From contig NW_027222394.1 of the NCBI RefSeq assembly GCF_041296265.1, positions 3,596,001 to 3,660,000 on the forward strand: 64,000 nt of DNA, given 5' to 3'. This document shows, piece after piece, positions 24,700 to 35,802 of the stretch (the first letter of the stretch is position 1; every line of letters begins with the position of its first letter). The notes beneath the pieces were generated by a model. That model had not been told where the DNA came from. It saw nothing but the letters and a program-made list of their open reading frames with translations, and searched no databases. The position numbers and the translations under genes were made by a program. Origin of the DNA: Equus caballus. Its lineage: Eukaryota > Chordata > Mammalia > Perissodactyla > Equidae.

Positions 24700-25690
24700 G
24701 TTTTAGGTAGGACAGCTCCCATCACGGTCTCTTGTGAAGCACCTCTCATGGTGATGAACACCTTCACCTTTGCTTTTATTTAGGAAAGCTTATACTTCTC
24801 CATCATATCTAGAGGATAATTTTTTTGGAAAGAGTACTCTTGGATGACAGTTTTTGTCTTTCATTATTTTGAATATATCATTCCATTATCTCTTAGCCTG
24901 TAAGATTCCCACAGAGAAATCCACTGAAAGCCTAAGAGGGGTTCCTTTGTAGGTTATTTTCTTCTGCCTTGCTGCTCTTAATATTTTTTCTGTGTCATTC
25001 ACTTTTGCCACTTTTAATATTGTATGCCTTGGAGGTGTTTTTGCATTGATATAATTAGGAGTTATGTTGGCTTCATGTACTTGTATAACCAGTTTCTTTC
25101 CTAGGTTTGGGAAGTTCTCAACTATTATTTCTTTGAACAAGCTCTCTGCTCCTTTCTCCCTCTCTTTTCTCTCTGGGATACCTATAATCTTTGTTACTTT
25201 TCCTAACTGAGTTGGATATTTCTCAAAGAATTTCTTTATTTTTAAAAAATATCTTAAATTTCTCTCACTATCCAACTGAAGCATTTCTAGATTTTTATCT
25301 TCCAGGTCACTAATTCTTTCCTCCATAAGATCTGCTTTATTTTTTATGCTTTCTACATTATTATGTTTGTTGTTCTTGTTCTTCATATCTGGAATTTCTC
25401 TATTGTTTTTTGTAAGGACTTCAATCTCTTTGGTGAAGTATTCCTTCTGTTCATTAATTTTATTCCTGAGCACATTGACCTGTCTTTCTGAGTTTCTTGT
25501 AACCCACTGAGTTTCTTTATGACAGCTATTTTGAATTTTCTGTCATTTAAACTGTAATCTTCTGTTACTTCAGGTTTGGTTTCAGGAGAGCTGTCATTTT
25601 CCTTTTGCTCTGTGGTGTTACTGTAGTTCTTCACAGTGTTTGATGAATGTATCCAGTGCTGGTACATTTGTGGTGGTATCTGGTCATAAA
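24700..25690 (-). pseudogene. L1-C ORF1, mostly open
   Basis: A long open stretch (25473-24886, 195 codons) reads MLRNKINEQKEYFTKEIEVL, then a coiled coil (SIKNKADLMEERISDLEDKN), then the C-terminal domain with PRHTILKVAKVNDTEKILRA and TYKGTPLRLSVDFS. The upstream part, from about 25690, is in another frame (SPETKPEVTEDYSLNDRKFK), so at least one frame change separates the N-terminal region from the coil. After the stop at 24886 the remaining C-terminal sequence continues, degraded, to about 24700. It is the longest nearly intact ORF1 in the window, but not functional. Confidence 0.85.
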
Positions 25691-26545
25691 TTCCACCTGT
25701 CACTGCTTGGGGGTGGGGGCAAAGGCTCTGTTCCTCACCAGCCTGCTCACAATTGGGCCATTTGGGTCACCCTACTTGGACATGCTGGCTACAGCACTTG
25801 CTGGATCTTGCTCACATGGGTGGGGCCACTGTGCTGTGCAAGTGGGTCACAGCCAGGCTGCTGTGCTTGGAAGTGGGTGGCAGTTACAGGGGTGGGATGC
25901 CATAACATAGGCCATGTCACTGCATTTGGTGTGTGGGTCCAGCCGGGCTGCTGTGCTTGGTGTGCTGAATGGGCAGGTTGCATTCATGTAGGTGGGGCTG
26001 CTGCACTCTGTGGGCAGGCTCTTCTCACTTGGGTGGGGCACCTTGAATAGACTGGACACTGTTCTAGGTAGGTGGGTCTGGCTGGGCTACTGCACTCAAT
26101 GGTCAGGTCCAGCTGGGATGCTGTGCTCGACTGGCAAGATACCTTCACAAGAGCTGACCCACAGCCTCTTGGCAGGGAGCATTCACACAGGCAGAGACAC
26201 TGGGACAGGTGGATTCACCCAGAGGCCAGGCCACCACTCTGAAAATGTTCACATGTGGGCTGTGCTCCCCCTGCCTCCACTCACAATCATGCCAGCTGCT
26301 GTGTGAGGATCCATCAAATGGATTGCTGCCTCTGGGGAGGGGAAGGTGTCCACTCTCTTATTTCTCCTACTTCCTGGGTTCCAAGTCCACCCACCCTCAG
26401 ATGTATAGCTGTGTGGATCTCTCAGGCATCCTGTTGTGCTGTGTAGGGAATCCTGTCTTGGGTAATAGATGTGCATTTAGTTTTAAGTTAGAGGGATGAG
26501 ACAAAGGGAACATCTCACTCTGCCATGATGCTGGCATCACTCCCC
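25691..26545 (-). promoter_or_regulatory. L1-C 5' UTR (former internal promoter)
   Basis: GC-rich stretch of about 850 bp with repeated TGGGCTGCTGTGC-like words on the plus strand, ending at the L1 5' start. It looks mildly internally repetitive (the CAAGTGGGTCACAGCC / GGAAGTGGGTGGCAG segments around 25830-25880 and 25930-26110), which some L1 5' UTRs are known to show as monomers. The open frames seen here on both strands are GC-driven. Confidence 0.6.
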
Positions 26546-27260
26546 TTCAGTTCTTTCTTAATGTAGGCGTATATCCCTATAAACTGCCCTCTTAGAGTTG
26601 CTCTTGCAGTACCCTATAGGTTTGGCATGTATGTTACTTCCATTGTTTGTTCATTTAAATTTATATCTTGATTTTCTTTTTAATTTCTTCTTTGCCTCAT
26701 TGGTTGTTCTGGAACATATTTAATCTCCACATATTTGTGGATTTTCCAGCTTTCCTCCTATTATTGATTTCTAGTTTCATGCCATAGTTGCCAGAAAAGA
26801 TACCTGGTATGATTTTGTCTTCTTAAATTTGCTAAGAATCTTTTTGTGGTGTCTCATAGGGTCTCTCCTGGAGAGTGCACTGTGTGTCCTTGAGAAGACT
26901 GTGTATTCTGATGCTGTTGGAGGGAATGTTCTATAAATAGCTGTTTTCTTTGTTCTCCTCTGAGTCTGTTATTTCAAAGTCTTATCCTCTAACTTACTAA
27001 TTCTATATTCTGTTTGGTATATTCTGCTGTGATCTTCTACATATTATTTTTAATTTCATTCACTAAAGTCTTCAGCTCCAAAATTTCTATTGGTCCTTTT
27101 AATGATTTCCATTTCTTTGTTCAACTTCTCATTTTGTTCGTACATAGTTTTCCTCATGCACTGAATTGTCTGTCTGTGTTTTCTTAGCTCATTGAATTTT
27201 CTCAAAACATCTATTTTGAATTCTTTATCAGCTGCTTCACAAAATTTCGTGCCTTGGAGT
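26546..27260 (-). mobile_element. Older L1 fragment (ORF2 start plus ORF1 piece), minus strand
   Basis: Left part (26546-26940), reverse complement, is the ORF2 region around the endonuclease-RT linker. Right part (about 26990-27260) is ORF1-like, with the coiled-coil coding pattern containing CCAATAGAAATTTTGGAGCT. The segment between them is missing, so an internal deletion has occurred. It abuts the 5' end of L1-C, which may have inserted beside or into it. Confidence 0.6.
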
Positions 27261-27515
27261 TGTTATTGAAGAATATCCTTATCTTTTGGTGATGACATGT
27301 TTCCTTGAATCTTCAAGGAATCATTGTACTCATCAGAAAGAGATAAAAAACAAAAGCCCAAAAATAACAAAGAAAAGATGTTATGCAAGAATGGTGCAAA
27401 AGGGGATTGCCTCATCCCATATTGGATCACATGAAATCCAAATAAATATGGTCAAAATAAATAAGGAATAGGCATAGGAAAAAAATATTCTGTTTCACAT
27501 AATAAACATTCAACT
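27261..27515. other. Unassigned sequence before an ERE
   Basis: No recognisable gene. A 61-codon frame at 27286-27471 lacks motifs. It may be remaining L1 5' UTR or ORF1 sequence from the fragment to its left. Confidence 0.35.
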
Positions 27516-27782
27516 GAGGCCAGCTTCACGGTGTAGTGGTTAAGTTTGGCACATTCTTCTTTGGTAGCCCGAGTTCATGGGTTCAGATCCCAGGTGCAGA
27601 CCTACACCATTTATCAGCCATGCAGTGATAGCAACCCACATATAAAAAGTGTAGGAGGATTGGCATGGTTGTTAGCTCAGTGCTAATCTTCCTGAAGCAA
27701 AAAAAGAGGGAGATTGGCAACAGATGTTAGCTCAGGGCTAGTGTTCCTCAGCAAAACCAACAAAAACAAAAAAGAAGAAAAA
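27516..27782 (+). repeat. ERE SINE, ERE3/ERE4-like
   Basis: tRNA-like head (GAGGCCAGCTTCACGGTGTA, GTGGTTAAGTTTGGCAC, B box GGTTCAGATCCC) and a long tail with two copies of the AGATGTTAGCTCAGGGCTAG-type unit. Imperfect target duplication AACATTCAACT / AACCCTCAACT (27505-27515, 27783-27793; two mismatches). Confidence 0.88.
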
Positions 27783-29943
27783 AACCCTCAACTTTTGTTA
27801 TACTTTGTATGGTTCCTTTTGTCAATTGTTGGTTTTAGTTTATTTCTTTTGCTCATTTTTCTCTTCATGTGTTCAATCTATAAGGTGTTGACACCATAAA
27901 AATGTCACTGCTTATCTCTTTTGGATAAATTTTTCTATCTATTCAATTCTTTTTACTGCAGTAAAATACATATGAAATAAAATATACCATCAAGTGTACA
28001 GTTTACTGGTATTAAATACTTTCATAATGTTTGGTGCCCATCACCACCATCCATCTTTAAAACTCTTCTCCTTTTGTAAAACTGAAACTCTATACTCATT
28101 AAACAATAACTCTCCATTTTAACCTCTCCTCAACTTATGGCACCCACCATTTTACTTTCTAACACCATGATTTTGACTAATCTAAGCAACTCATATAAGA
28201 GGAAGCATACAGTATTTGTCCTTTTGTGACTGGCTAATTTCTCTTAGCATAATGCCCTAAAAGTTCATCCACATTGTATCACATGTCAGAATGTCCTTCC
28301 TTTTTAAGCCTGAATAATATTCCATTGTATGTAGATACCACATTTTGCTTATCCATTCATCTGTCAATGGACTCTTGGGTTGCATCCATGTTTTATCTAT
28401 CGTGAATAATGCTGTTATGAACATGGATGTACAAATATCTGTTCAAGGCCCTGCTTTCAATACTTTTGGATATATATCCAGAAATGAATTTGGTGGATCA
28501 TACAGTAATTGTACTTTTAATTTTTTGAGGAACCAGCATATTGTTTTCCACAATGATAGTACCATTTTTCATTCCTACCAAGAGTGTACAAGGGTTCCAT
28601 TTTCTCTGCATTCTCACCAACACTTGTTTTCTGTTCTTTTGATAGTAGTCATCCTAACAGGTATGAGGTGGTTTCTCATTGTAGTTTCAATTTGCATTTT
28701 CCTAATGATTAGTGATGTTGAGTACTTTTTCATGTGCTTATTGGCTATTTGTATACCTACTTAGGAAAAATGTCTATTCAAGTTATTTCCCATTTTTAGA
28801 TTGGGTTGTTTTGTGTTTTTTTCTCTTTTTATAAGTTTTATGAGTTCTCTACATATTCTGGATTTTAATCCCTGATCAGATATATGATTTACAAACATTT
28901 TTCCCATTCCATGTGTTGTCTTTTTATCATGTTAATAGTGTCATTTTTTGCATATTTTTTAAATTTTCATGAAGTCTAACGTGCCCTTTTTTTTCTTTTG
29001 CTACCTCTGCCATTGGTGTCATCTCCATGCAATCATTGACAAATCGAATGTCCTGAAGTTTTTGCCCTGTGTTTTCTTCTAAGATTTTCATAATTTTAGG
29101 TCTTACCTTTAGATGTTCACTCCATTTGGAGTTAGTATTGTATATTGTGTTAGGCAAGTGTCCAATTTTATTCTTCTGTATGTGGATATCCAGTTTTCCC
29201 AGCACCATTTGTTGAAAAGTCTCTCCTCTCCCTATTGAATGATCTAGGCACTCATGTCAATAATCACTTGACCATATATGTCAGGGTTTATTTCTGGGCT
29301 CTCTATTCTGGTCCATTGGCTTATAAACTGTCTTTATGCCAGTATCACACTATTTTGATCAGTGTAGCCCTGCATAAGTTTTGAAATCAAGAAATGTGCG
29401 TCTCCAGTGTTGTTCTTCATCCTCAAGGTTATTTTGGTTCTTTGGGGTTTGTTTAGGTTCCATATGAATTGTAGGATAGATTTTTCTATTTCAGCAAAAA
29501 GCATCATTGGGATTTCAACAGGGATTGGATTGAACCTTTAGATTGCTTTGGGCAGTATTGACGTTTTAACAATATTGTCTTCCAATTCATGAACATGATG
29601 TGTGTTTCCATTTATTTATGCCTTCTTCAATTTCTTTCATCAATGTATTATAATTGTCATTGTTCAGGTCTTTCACATCCTTGCTTAAGTTAATTCCTAG
29701 TATTTTATTCTTTTGAATACCATTATAAATGAAACTGTTTCCATAATTTCCTTTTCAGATTGTTCATTGTTAGTATACAGTAATGAAACATTTTTTGTGT
29801 TTTGACTTTTTATCCTGTCACTTTGCTGAATTAATTTATTAGTTCTATTAGTATTTTTGTGAAATGTTTAGAATTTTCTACATATATCACATCATCTGCA
29901 TACAGACAAAAATTTATTTCTTCCTTTCCAATTTCCATGCCTC

Positions 29944-29964
29944 TTCTTTTTCTTTCTTTCTTTT

Positions 29965-29996
<32 letters not shown>

Positions 29997-29998
29997 TT
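29944..29998. repeat. (TTTC)n tract at L1 insertion boundary
   Basis: A pyrimidine run of TTTC repeats. On the minus strand it is (GAAA)n, best explained as the expanded poly-A tail of the inserted L1-E plus its target site. Confidence 0.8.
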
Positions 29999-30800
29999 TG
30001 GTTAGTGATAGCTATTGTTTAATGTGGGTTTACCAATTTTTTTATTGCAGTAACATTGATTTATAACATTATATGAATATCAAGTGTACATTATTATATT
30101 TTGATTTCTGCATAAAGTATACCATGTCCACCACCCAAAGACTAATTACCATGCATCTTCATACACAGGTGCCCCGTTACCAATTTTGACGTCCTCTCTC
30201 CCCCTGTCCCACTGGTAACCATCAATCTAATCTCTGTATCTATGTGTTTGTTTGGTATTGTTTTCATTTTCCACTTATGAGTGAAATCATATGTATTTGA
30301 CTTTGTTGATCTGAATTATTTCATTGAGCATAATACAGTCAAAGACCATCCATGTTTTCACAAATGGCAATATTTCATCTTTTTATGACTAAGTAGTATT
30401 CCTTTGTGTATATAAACCACATCTTCTATATCCATTCATACACAGAGGGGCACTTAGGTTGTTTTCAAATCTTGGCTATTGTGAATAATGCTGCAATGAA
30501 CATAAGGTGAAAATATCTTTTTGCATTCATGTTTTCATGTTAATAAATAATCAAGTGGTTTCTATTCTTAATTTTTTGAGTAATTGCCATGCTGTTTTCC
30601 ATAGTGACTGCACCAGTTTGCATTCCCACCAGCAGTGTATGAGGGTTCCTTTTTCTCCACATCTTTTCCAATGCTTGTCATTTCTTGTCTTGTTAATTGT
30701 AGCCATTCTGATGGGCATGAGGTAATATCTTATTGTAGTTTTGATTTGCATTTCCCTGATAATTAGTGATGGTAAACATCTTTTCATGTGCCTGTTGGCC
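29956..30800 (-). mobile_element. L1-E: 5'-truncated LINE-1 nested in L1-D
   Basis: The minus strand carries an L1 3' UTR (about 30036-30290) and the last part of ORF2, including [20 protein letters not shown], the conserved zinc-knuckle region, up to NDKHWKRC upstream, then ends abruptly near 30800. The flanking word TTCTTTTTCTTT occurs at 29944-29955 and again at 30801-30812, where L1-D resumes, and is read as the target duplication. L1-E therefore postdates L1-D. Confidence 0.88.
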
Positions 30801-30928
30801 TTCTTTTTCTTTCCTTAACTTCTCTGGGCAGACCTTCCAATATTATTTTGAATAAAAGTTCCAAAAGTGGGCATCCTTGTCAAGTTTCTGAACTTACAAA
30901 GAGATGTTCAGTGTTTCCCAATTGAGTA

Positions 30929-31230
30929 GAGTTGGCCCTCAGTATCTGTAGGTTCTGCATTTGTGGATTCAAACAACCATAGATTGAAGGATCTATTATA
31001 GTTGCTTCTGTCCTGAACATGTACAGATTTTTTCTCTTCATAAACCCCTAAACAATACAGTATAACAATATTTGCATTGTGTAAGCTAAAGATTATTTAA
31101 AGTATATGGGAGGATGTGATTAGATTATATGCAAAGACAATGCTATTTTATGTATTGGACTTGAACATCTGTGGGTTTTGGTATCCATATGGGTCAACCA
31201 ATTTCCCATGAATACCAAGGGATGACTGCA
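30929..31230. mobile_element. MER2-type (Tigger/mariner) non-autonomous DNA transposon in L1-D
   Basis: 302 bp with inverted ends: left GAGTTGGCCCTCAGTATC and right, in reverse complement, TGCAGTCATCCCTTGGTATT. Internal landmarks are CTGAACATGTACAG, AACAATACAGTATAACAA, ATTTAAAGTATATGGGAGG and GGACTTGAACATCTGTGGG, in the order of MER2 as I remember it. TA dinucleotides at 30927-30928 and 31231-31232 are the mariner target duplication, and L1-D reads through on both sides. No transposase is encoded. Confidence 0.85.
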
Positions 31231-31319
31231 TAATGTTCACTGTGGGTTTTTCATAAACAGCTTTAGTATGTTGAGGTAGTTTCCTTCTATCTCTAGCTTT
31301 CTAGTGTTCTTATTATGTT

Positions 31320-32956
31320 TCATACAGAAATATAAACATTAATTTCTTCACTGTCAGATATAAATAATAGCTTCTCTGCCACTTCAGTAATGCATGATTG
31401 TGTCATGTTCGTTTTCTCTTGTTTTAGTAGTCACATCAATTACATGGAAAGAGGAAATGATCCACAAAATTCAGAGATTCTTCTGAGATTTTCATAGGAA
31501 ACAGAATTGCAACCTTTATTCTTAGGACTTTTCTTGCCCATGTACCTGGTAAGCATACTCAGGAACCTGCTCATCATCCTGGCCATTAGCTATGACTCTC
31601 ATCTCTACACCCTCCCATGTGCTTCTTCCTCTCCAACCTGTCCAATGTAGAACATGGATCACCTCCACCACTACTCCAAAGGTGCTGGTGAGTATACAGA
31701 CACAGGGAAAAGTCATAACTTAGAAATCTGTATCATGCAGACATACTTTTTCATACTCTTTGTGGGGTTGGACAGTTTCCTCCTGACTGTGATAGCCTAC
31801 AACTGGTTTCTGGCCATTTGCCATTCCCTGCACTATATGGTCATTGTGAACCTTCAGCTCTGTGGACTGCTGGTTCTGGTAACATGGAATATCAGTGTCC
31901 TGCTTTCCATGTTACACTGCTTGATGGCGTCACAACTGCCCTTCTGCAGAGACTTGAAAATCCCCCACTTGTTTTGTGACCTTAACTAGGTGGTCCAACT
32001 TGTCTGTTCTGACACCATTCTTAATGACACGGTGATGTATTTTGCAACAGTCCTGTTGGGTGGTGGTTCCCAGGCTGGTGTCCTTTGCTCTGACTCTAAG
32101 ATAATTTTTTCCATATGTGGAATCGCATCAGCTCAGGGGAAGTATAGAACATTTTCTGCATGTGCATCTCACCTCGCAGTTGTCTCCCTATTTTATTGTA
32201 CAAGCCTAGGTGTGTACCTCAGCTCTGCTGCTATCCACAGCTCACAGTCAAGTGCCACAGCCTCAGTGATGTAGGCCATGGTCACCCCCATGCTGAAGCC
32301 CTTTGTCTATAGTCTGAGGAACAAAGACATAAAGGAAGCTCTGAATGTGCTCTTCAGGGTAAAGCAATAAAATGCCACTTTTCAAGAAATGCCTGGGATT
32401 CTAGGGCTCTATGCCTAACAGCCAGAAATTGTGATTCTTCAATCAGATCACGAAAGAAATTAAACCTATTCATATGCTGGAATTTTAATGTTTTAAATTT
32501 TAACCACTTTATTGAATTTAAATAACTCACTTTATCAACCTTTCTGCTCCCTCCAATATCCAACAATTTTTCCTTTTGTTGTTTTCCTAATTTCTCAAGG
32601 TTATTCCCAATCTTGGATCAGAAACAATTTGGAGATTCTCATTTGCTTCTTTCAGTGATGAGTTGTACTTGTTTTATGGGATAAATTAAATTTCACAGCT
32701 TAGGATATTTATATAATTGTGTTGTATAGGAAATTCTGAGACCACAGTTTTTTTCACTTTTATGTCTACCGTTCTTTTCTATATCACTACCTTAACTGAT
32801 CTTCCTGATAATGTAGACATTAACATATAGTTTGTTTCATAGCTGGTGGTGGGGTGTCATTGTTTTCATTAAGATCCTGTTCTCTTATCAGCTCAGCATC
32901 CAGAGTATCCCTGGTGCAGAGTTGTGAGGCAAAAATTGCTTATCAAAAACATGCTC
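31320..32956 (+). repeat. Duplicated OR7 unit P (inverted relative to units A, B, C)
   Basis: Both flanks of the OR7-type pseudogene match, in reverse complement, the flanks of the one in unit B. Upstream, 31335-31444 matches 55360-55480. Downstream, GCCAGAAATTGTGATT and the TTTTGTTGTTTTCCT..GGTTATTCCCAA blocks match 54150-54370, and AGGATATTTATATAA through TCAGCTCAGCATCC match 53810-53990. The last bases before L1-B (TTATCAAAAACATGCTC) match unit C in reverse near 63725. The left edge is cut by L1-D, the right by L1-B. Confidence 0.8.
31444..32370 (+). pseudogene. Olfactory receptor pseudogene P, OR7 family
   Basis: A class II odorant receptor relic of normal length (927 bp, about 309 codons). 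Start MERGNDPQNSEILLRFS, then TAG at codon 18 (31495-31497). [29 protein letters not shown] (TM1), a one-base loss at the LHTPMYFFL box, then [20 protein letters not shown] (usual MAYDRF changed to IAYNWF), [28 protein letters not shown] followed by TAG (31987-31989), [20 protein letters not shown] (TM6), [12 protein letters not shown] followed by TAG (32272-32274), PMLKPFVYSLRNKDIKEAL and stop at 32368. The order and the sequence [11 protein letters not shown] are typical of OR7 receptors. Dead. Confidence 0.93.
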
Positions 32957-33750
32957 TAGGGAGATGTCATCACAATGGTGGTGTGAAAGGATCCCTTTGT
33001 CTCTCCCCTTCAATCTACAGTGAGTAAAACATCCAGAGTCAAAAAAAGTTACATTGTCCAACACGTCAGGATGCCAGAGATCCATACACAGATACATGTG
33101 AAGGTGGCTTGATTGGAGCACACAGAGGAGGATAAACGGTGGCACAGCAGAGGTGGTGCCCAGGATCCTGGGTTTTTGCCACAGTGGCTGAGCCAGCCAC
33201 CCTCAGGCCCAGAAAACACAGTGGACAGTAGAAAAGATGCACAAGTGAGTCAACCCTCTTGATTGCACTGGTGCCTATGGTCACAGGGAGCACAGCAGCA
33301 GCAAGGAAGAACCTCACAATCCTGGGCCTCCAACTGCAGCCCAGAGCCTGGTAGCAGCAATGGAGGCAGGCATACAAATCTGTCCTCCCAATGGTGGTAT
33401 CACCTGCAGCCACAAGGAAAAAGGCAACATTGGAGGTGGAGTCCCATGGTCCAAGCTCCCTCCCAAAAATTTCCTTTTCCATGCAATGGAAACAGTGCTT
33501 CTGATGCAGAGGATCTTGGATGTGAGAAAGACAATATTCATGTCTGCAGCCTTGGCACTGAAGACAACAGCTACAGTGACAGAGGCAACAGCAAGACATC
33601 CATGATCCCCAAAGGTGCAGCCTGTGAAGATGACAGTACTAGCAACATCCTTAATAGAGGCAATGGAGAGTGGAAAATGCTGATCTTTAAAACTATCCAG
33701 AGGAAATACAGGTAAGAGAAAACAAAAACTAGTGCTATCAAGCCACTTGG
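32957..33750 (+). promoter_or_regulatory. L1-B 5' UTR (former internal promoter)
   Basis: GC-rich sequence following the L1 start; in this family it holds the internal promoter. It has overlapping frames of 150 (plus, 33263-33715) and 177 codons (minus, 33066-33599), neither of which resembles a known L1 protein. I judge them chance products of composition, since nearby coding regions are full of stops. Confidence 0.6.
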
Positions 33751-34007
33751 TGAAAAGAAAGAGAAAGAGCTGTATTATCCAAATGTTTGAAGAGTTAGAA
33801 TTTAAAAAAAAAGTCTTACCTAACTAAGAAAAGTGTTTGCTACAGCAAATGTGCTGGCAGAGGAATAATTCATTAAGTGCCACAATAAGCCATGGTAACA
33901 CAGAATCACAAAAATAAAATAAAAATCTTCCACAAACCAAACATAAATTCATGGAAGAGTGTGAACTAACTGAGGAATAATTCAAAAAATGTCATGAAGA
34001 ATCTCAA

Positions 34008-34262
34008 CATGTGGGGCCTGGCCCAGTGGGGCAGCAGTTAAGTTCACATGTTACGTTTTCTGGAAGCCTGGGGTTTGCCGGTTTGGATCCCGGGTGCAGA
34101 CATGGCACCACTTGGCAAAAACCATGCTGTGGTAGGCATCCCACGTATAAAGTAGAGGAAGATGGTCATGGATGTTAGCTGAGGGCCAGTCTTCCTCAGC
34201 AATAAGAGGAGGATTGGCAGCAGTTAGCTCAGGGCTAATCTTCCTCAAAAAAAAAAAAAAAA
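34008..34262 (+). repeat. ERE SINE inside L1-B
   Basis: ERE3/ERE4-like. Head GGGGCCTGGCCCAGTGG, A box GCAGTTAAGTTCACATG, B box GTTTGGATCCCGGG, long tail with AGCTCAGGGCTAATCTTCC, then poly-A. Target duplications AAGAATCTCAA at 33997-34007 and 34263-34273. Confidence 0.95.
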
Positions 34263-35165
34263 AAGAATCTCAATACGCTATGACAAAACTCAAAAGCAGT
34301 TCATTAAGTTCAAGAATAAAATTAATGAACAAAAGAAATACTTTACTAAAGAGATTGAAGCAAAAAGAACTAAATAGAAATTATGGAGCTGAAGAAGTCA
34401 ATAAATGAGAGGAAGAATGCATTAGAAAAAAGTAGCAATACAGCAGATCACATGGAAGAGAGAATCAGTGACCTCGAAGATGGAAATCCAGAGGTAATGC
34501 AGGTAGAAGAGGAGTGAGAACTAAGATTTTAAAATAACGTAGAAATTCTATGAGAATTATCTGACTCAATTAGAAAAGGCAACATACGGATAAGGGGGAA
34601 CCCAGAAGGAGAAGAGAGAGAAGAGGAAGAGAGTGTTTTAAATGATATAACAGCTGAGAACTTCTCCTATATTGGGAAGGAACTAGATATACAAATCCAT
34701 GAAGTTAAAAGAATACTAAATTATCCCAATGCAAGAAGGATTTCTCCAGGACATGTTATATTAAAATTGTCAAAGGTAAATGATAAAAAAAAAAGACTAT
34801 TAAAGGCATCCAGGTGGAAAAAAAACCATAACACACAAGGGAACTGCCATTAGGCTATCAGCAGACATCTCATAAGAAACTCTAGAGACCAGGAGAGAGT
34901 GGAATGATATATTCACAATATTGAAAGATAAAACCTTTCAGCCAAGAATACTCTATGCAGTAAAGTTACCTTTCATATATGAAGGAGAAATAAAGCCTTT
35001 GCTAGAAGAACAAAAGCTGAGGGGGTTCATCACGACTAGACTTGTCTTACAAGAAATCATGAAAAGAGCTCTCCTACCTGAAACAAAAAATGCAAAGGTA
35101 TATGAAACTTTGAGCAAGATGATAAACAAAATCATAAAATTTCAACTCTATGTCAGAATGGATTA
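34263..35165 (+). pseudogene. L1-B ORF1 relic
   Basis: The readable parts are a coiled-coil segment (SSRIKLMNKRNTLLKRLKQK in one frame, LKKSINERKNALEKSSN in another), the C-terminal domain pattern around 34740-34870 and a last open stretch, 34921-35166, with TFQPRILYAVKLPFIYEGEI and KPLLEEQKLRGFITTRLVLQ. An ERE sits at the N-terminal side. Frame changes are frequent. It is an inactive copy of the L1 RNA-binding protein gene; the start is not identifiable. Confidence 0.75.
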
Positions 35166-35266
35166 ATAAACACTTAATTATAACAAAGACTAAAGAAAAA
35201 GGAAGCATTAAATACAACTATAATCACTTTAATTTCATAATTAACTCACAATATAAAAACGGATAA

Positions 35267-35507
35267 CAGGGGCTGGCCTGGTGATGCAGCAGTTAAGTGT
35301 GCACATTCTGCTTCTCTGTGGCCCAGGGTTCACCAGTTCGTATCCTGAGTGCGGACATGGCACTGCTTGGCAAGCCATGCTGTGATAGGTGTCCCATGTA
35401 TAAAGTAGAGGAAGATGGGCATGGATGTTAGCTCAGGGCCAGTCTTCCTCAGCAAAAAAAGAGGAGGATTGGCAGTAGTTATCTCAGGGCTAATCTTCCT
35501 CAAAAAA
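35267..35507 (+). repeat. ERE SINE between L1-B ORF1 and ORF2
   Basis: ERE3/ERE4-like, head GGGGCTGGCCTGGTGATGC, A box GCAGTTAAGTGTGCAC, B-box region GTTCGTATCCTGAG, tail with two AGCTCAGGGC-type units. Near-identical flanking AAACGGATAA / AAACGCATAA marks the target duplication. Closely similar to the ERE at 34008. Confidence 0.93.
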
Positions 35508-35802
35508 ATAAACGCATAATTTGTGTCAACAAAAACAAAGAAAAGGAAGAGGCAAAGGACAGAACCTGCATAGGCAAATGAAGATGAGATGCTATCAGCA
35601 AAAAAAGGGCTATCTTATCCGTGAGAGCTTTTATACAAACCTCATGGTAACCACAATATAAAAATTCAGAGCAGAGACACAAAACATGAAAAAAGAGACA
35701 ACTGAGAAACACATCACGGAAAACCAGAAAACTGAAATACAAGACAGAAACACAAGGGAAAGCAAACAATGGAAATACAGAGCAACCAGAAAACAAGATA
35801 AA

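Larger units (their letters stand above)
22108..26545 (-). mobile_element. L1-C: LINE-1 lacking its 3' half, minus strand
   Basis: On the minus strand this runs from a genuine L1 5' end (about 26545; GCCAGCATCATGGCAGAGTG) through a GC-rich 5' UTR, ORF1 (about 25690-24700) and the first part of ORF2 (from ATG at 24232), then stops near 22108 inside ORF2, before the RT catalytic core. Two EREs sit inside it. Having a 5' end but no 3' half is the reverse of the usual 5' truncation and implies a later deletion or rearrangement. Its 5' UTR and ORF1 differ from those of L1-A, so it is another subfamily. Confidence 0.88.
27945..31315 (-). mobile_element. L1-D: LINE-1, minus strand, broken by two later insertions
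   Basis: Reverse complement gives an old L1 3' UTR at 27945, then ORF2 C-terminus (ATAATGCTGTTATGAACATG region antisense), through the RT domain, ending near 31315 in the block where L1-A reads [13 protein letters not shown] second L1 (29956-30800) and a MER2-type transposon (30929-31230) sit inside it, and L1-D resumes after each. It is 5'-truncated against the OR7 unit P. About 2.2 kb of the L1 itself is left. Confidence 0.88.

Noticed and set aside
33066-33599. 177-codon open frame on the minus strand of the L1-B 5' UTR, possibly like the antisense ORF0 of primate L1
   Set aside because: ORF0 is described as primate-specific, the translation is cysteine- and histidine-rich without a recognisable domain, overlapping frames are open on the other strand too, and the GC-rich leader alone explains the lack of stops.
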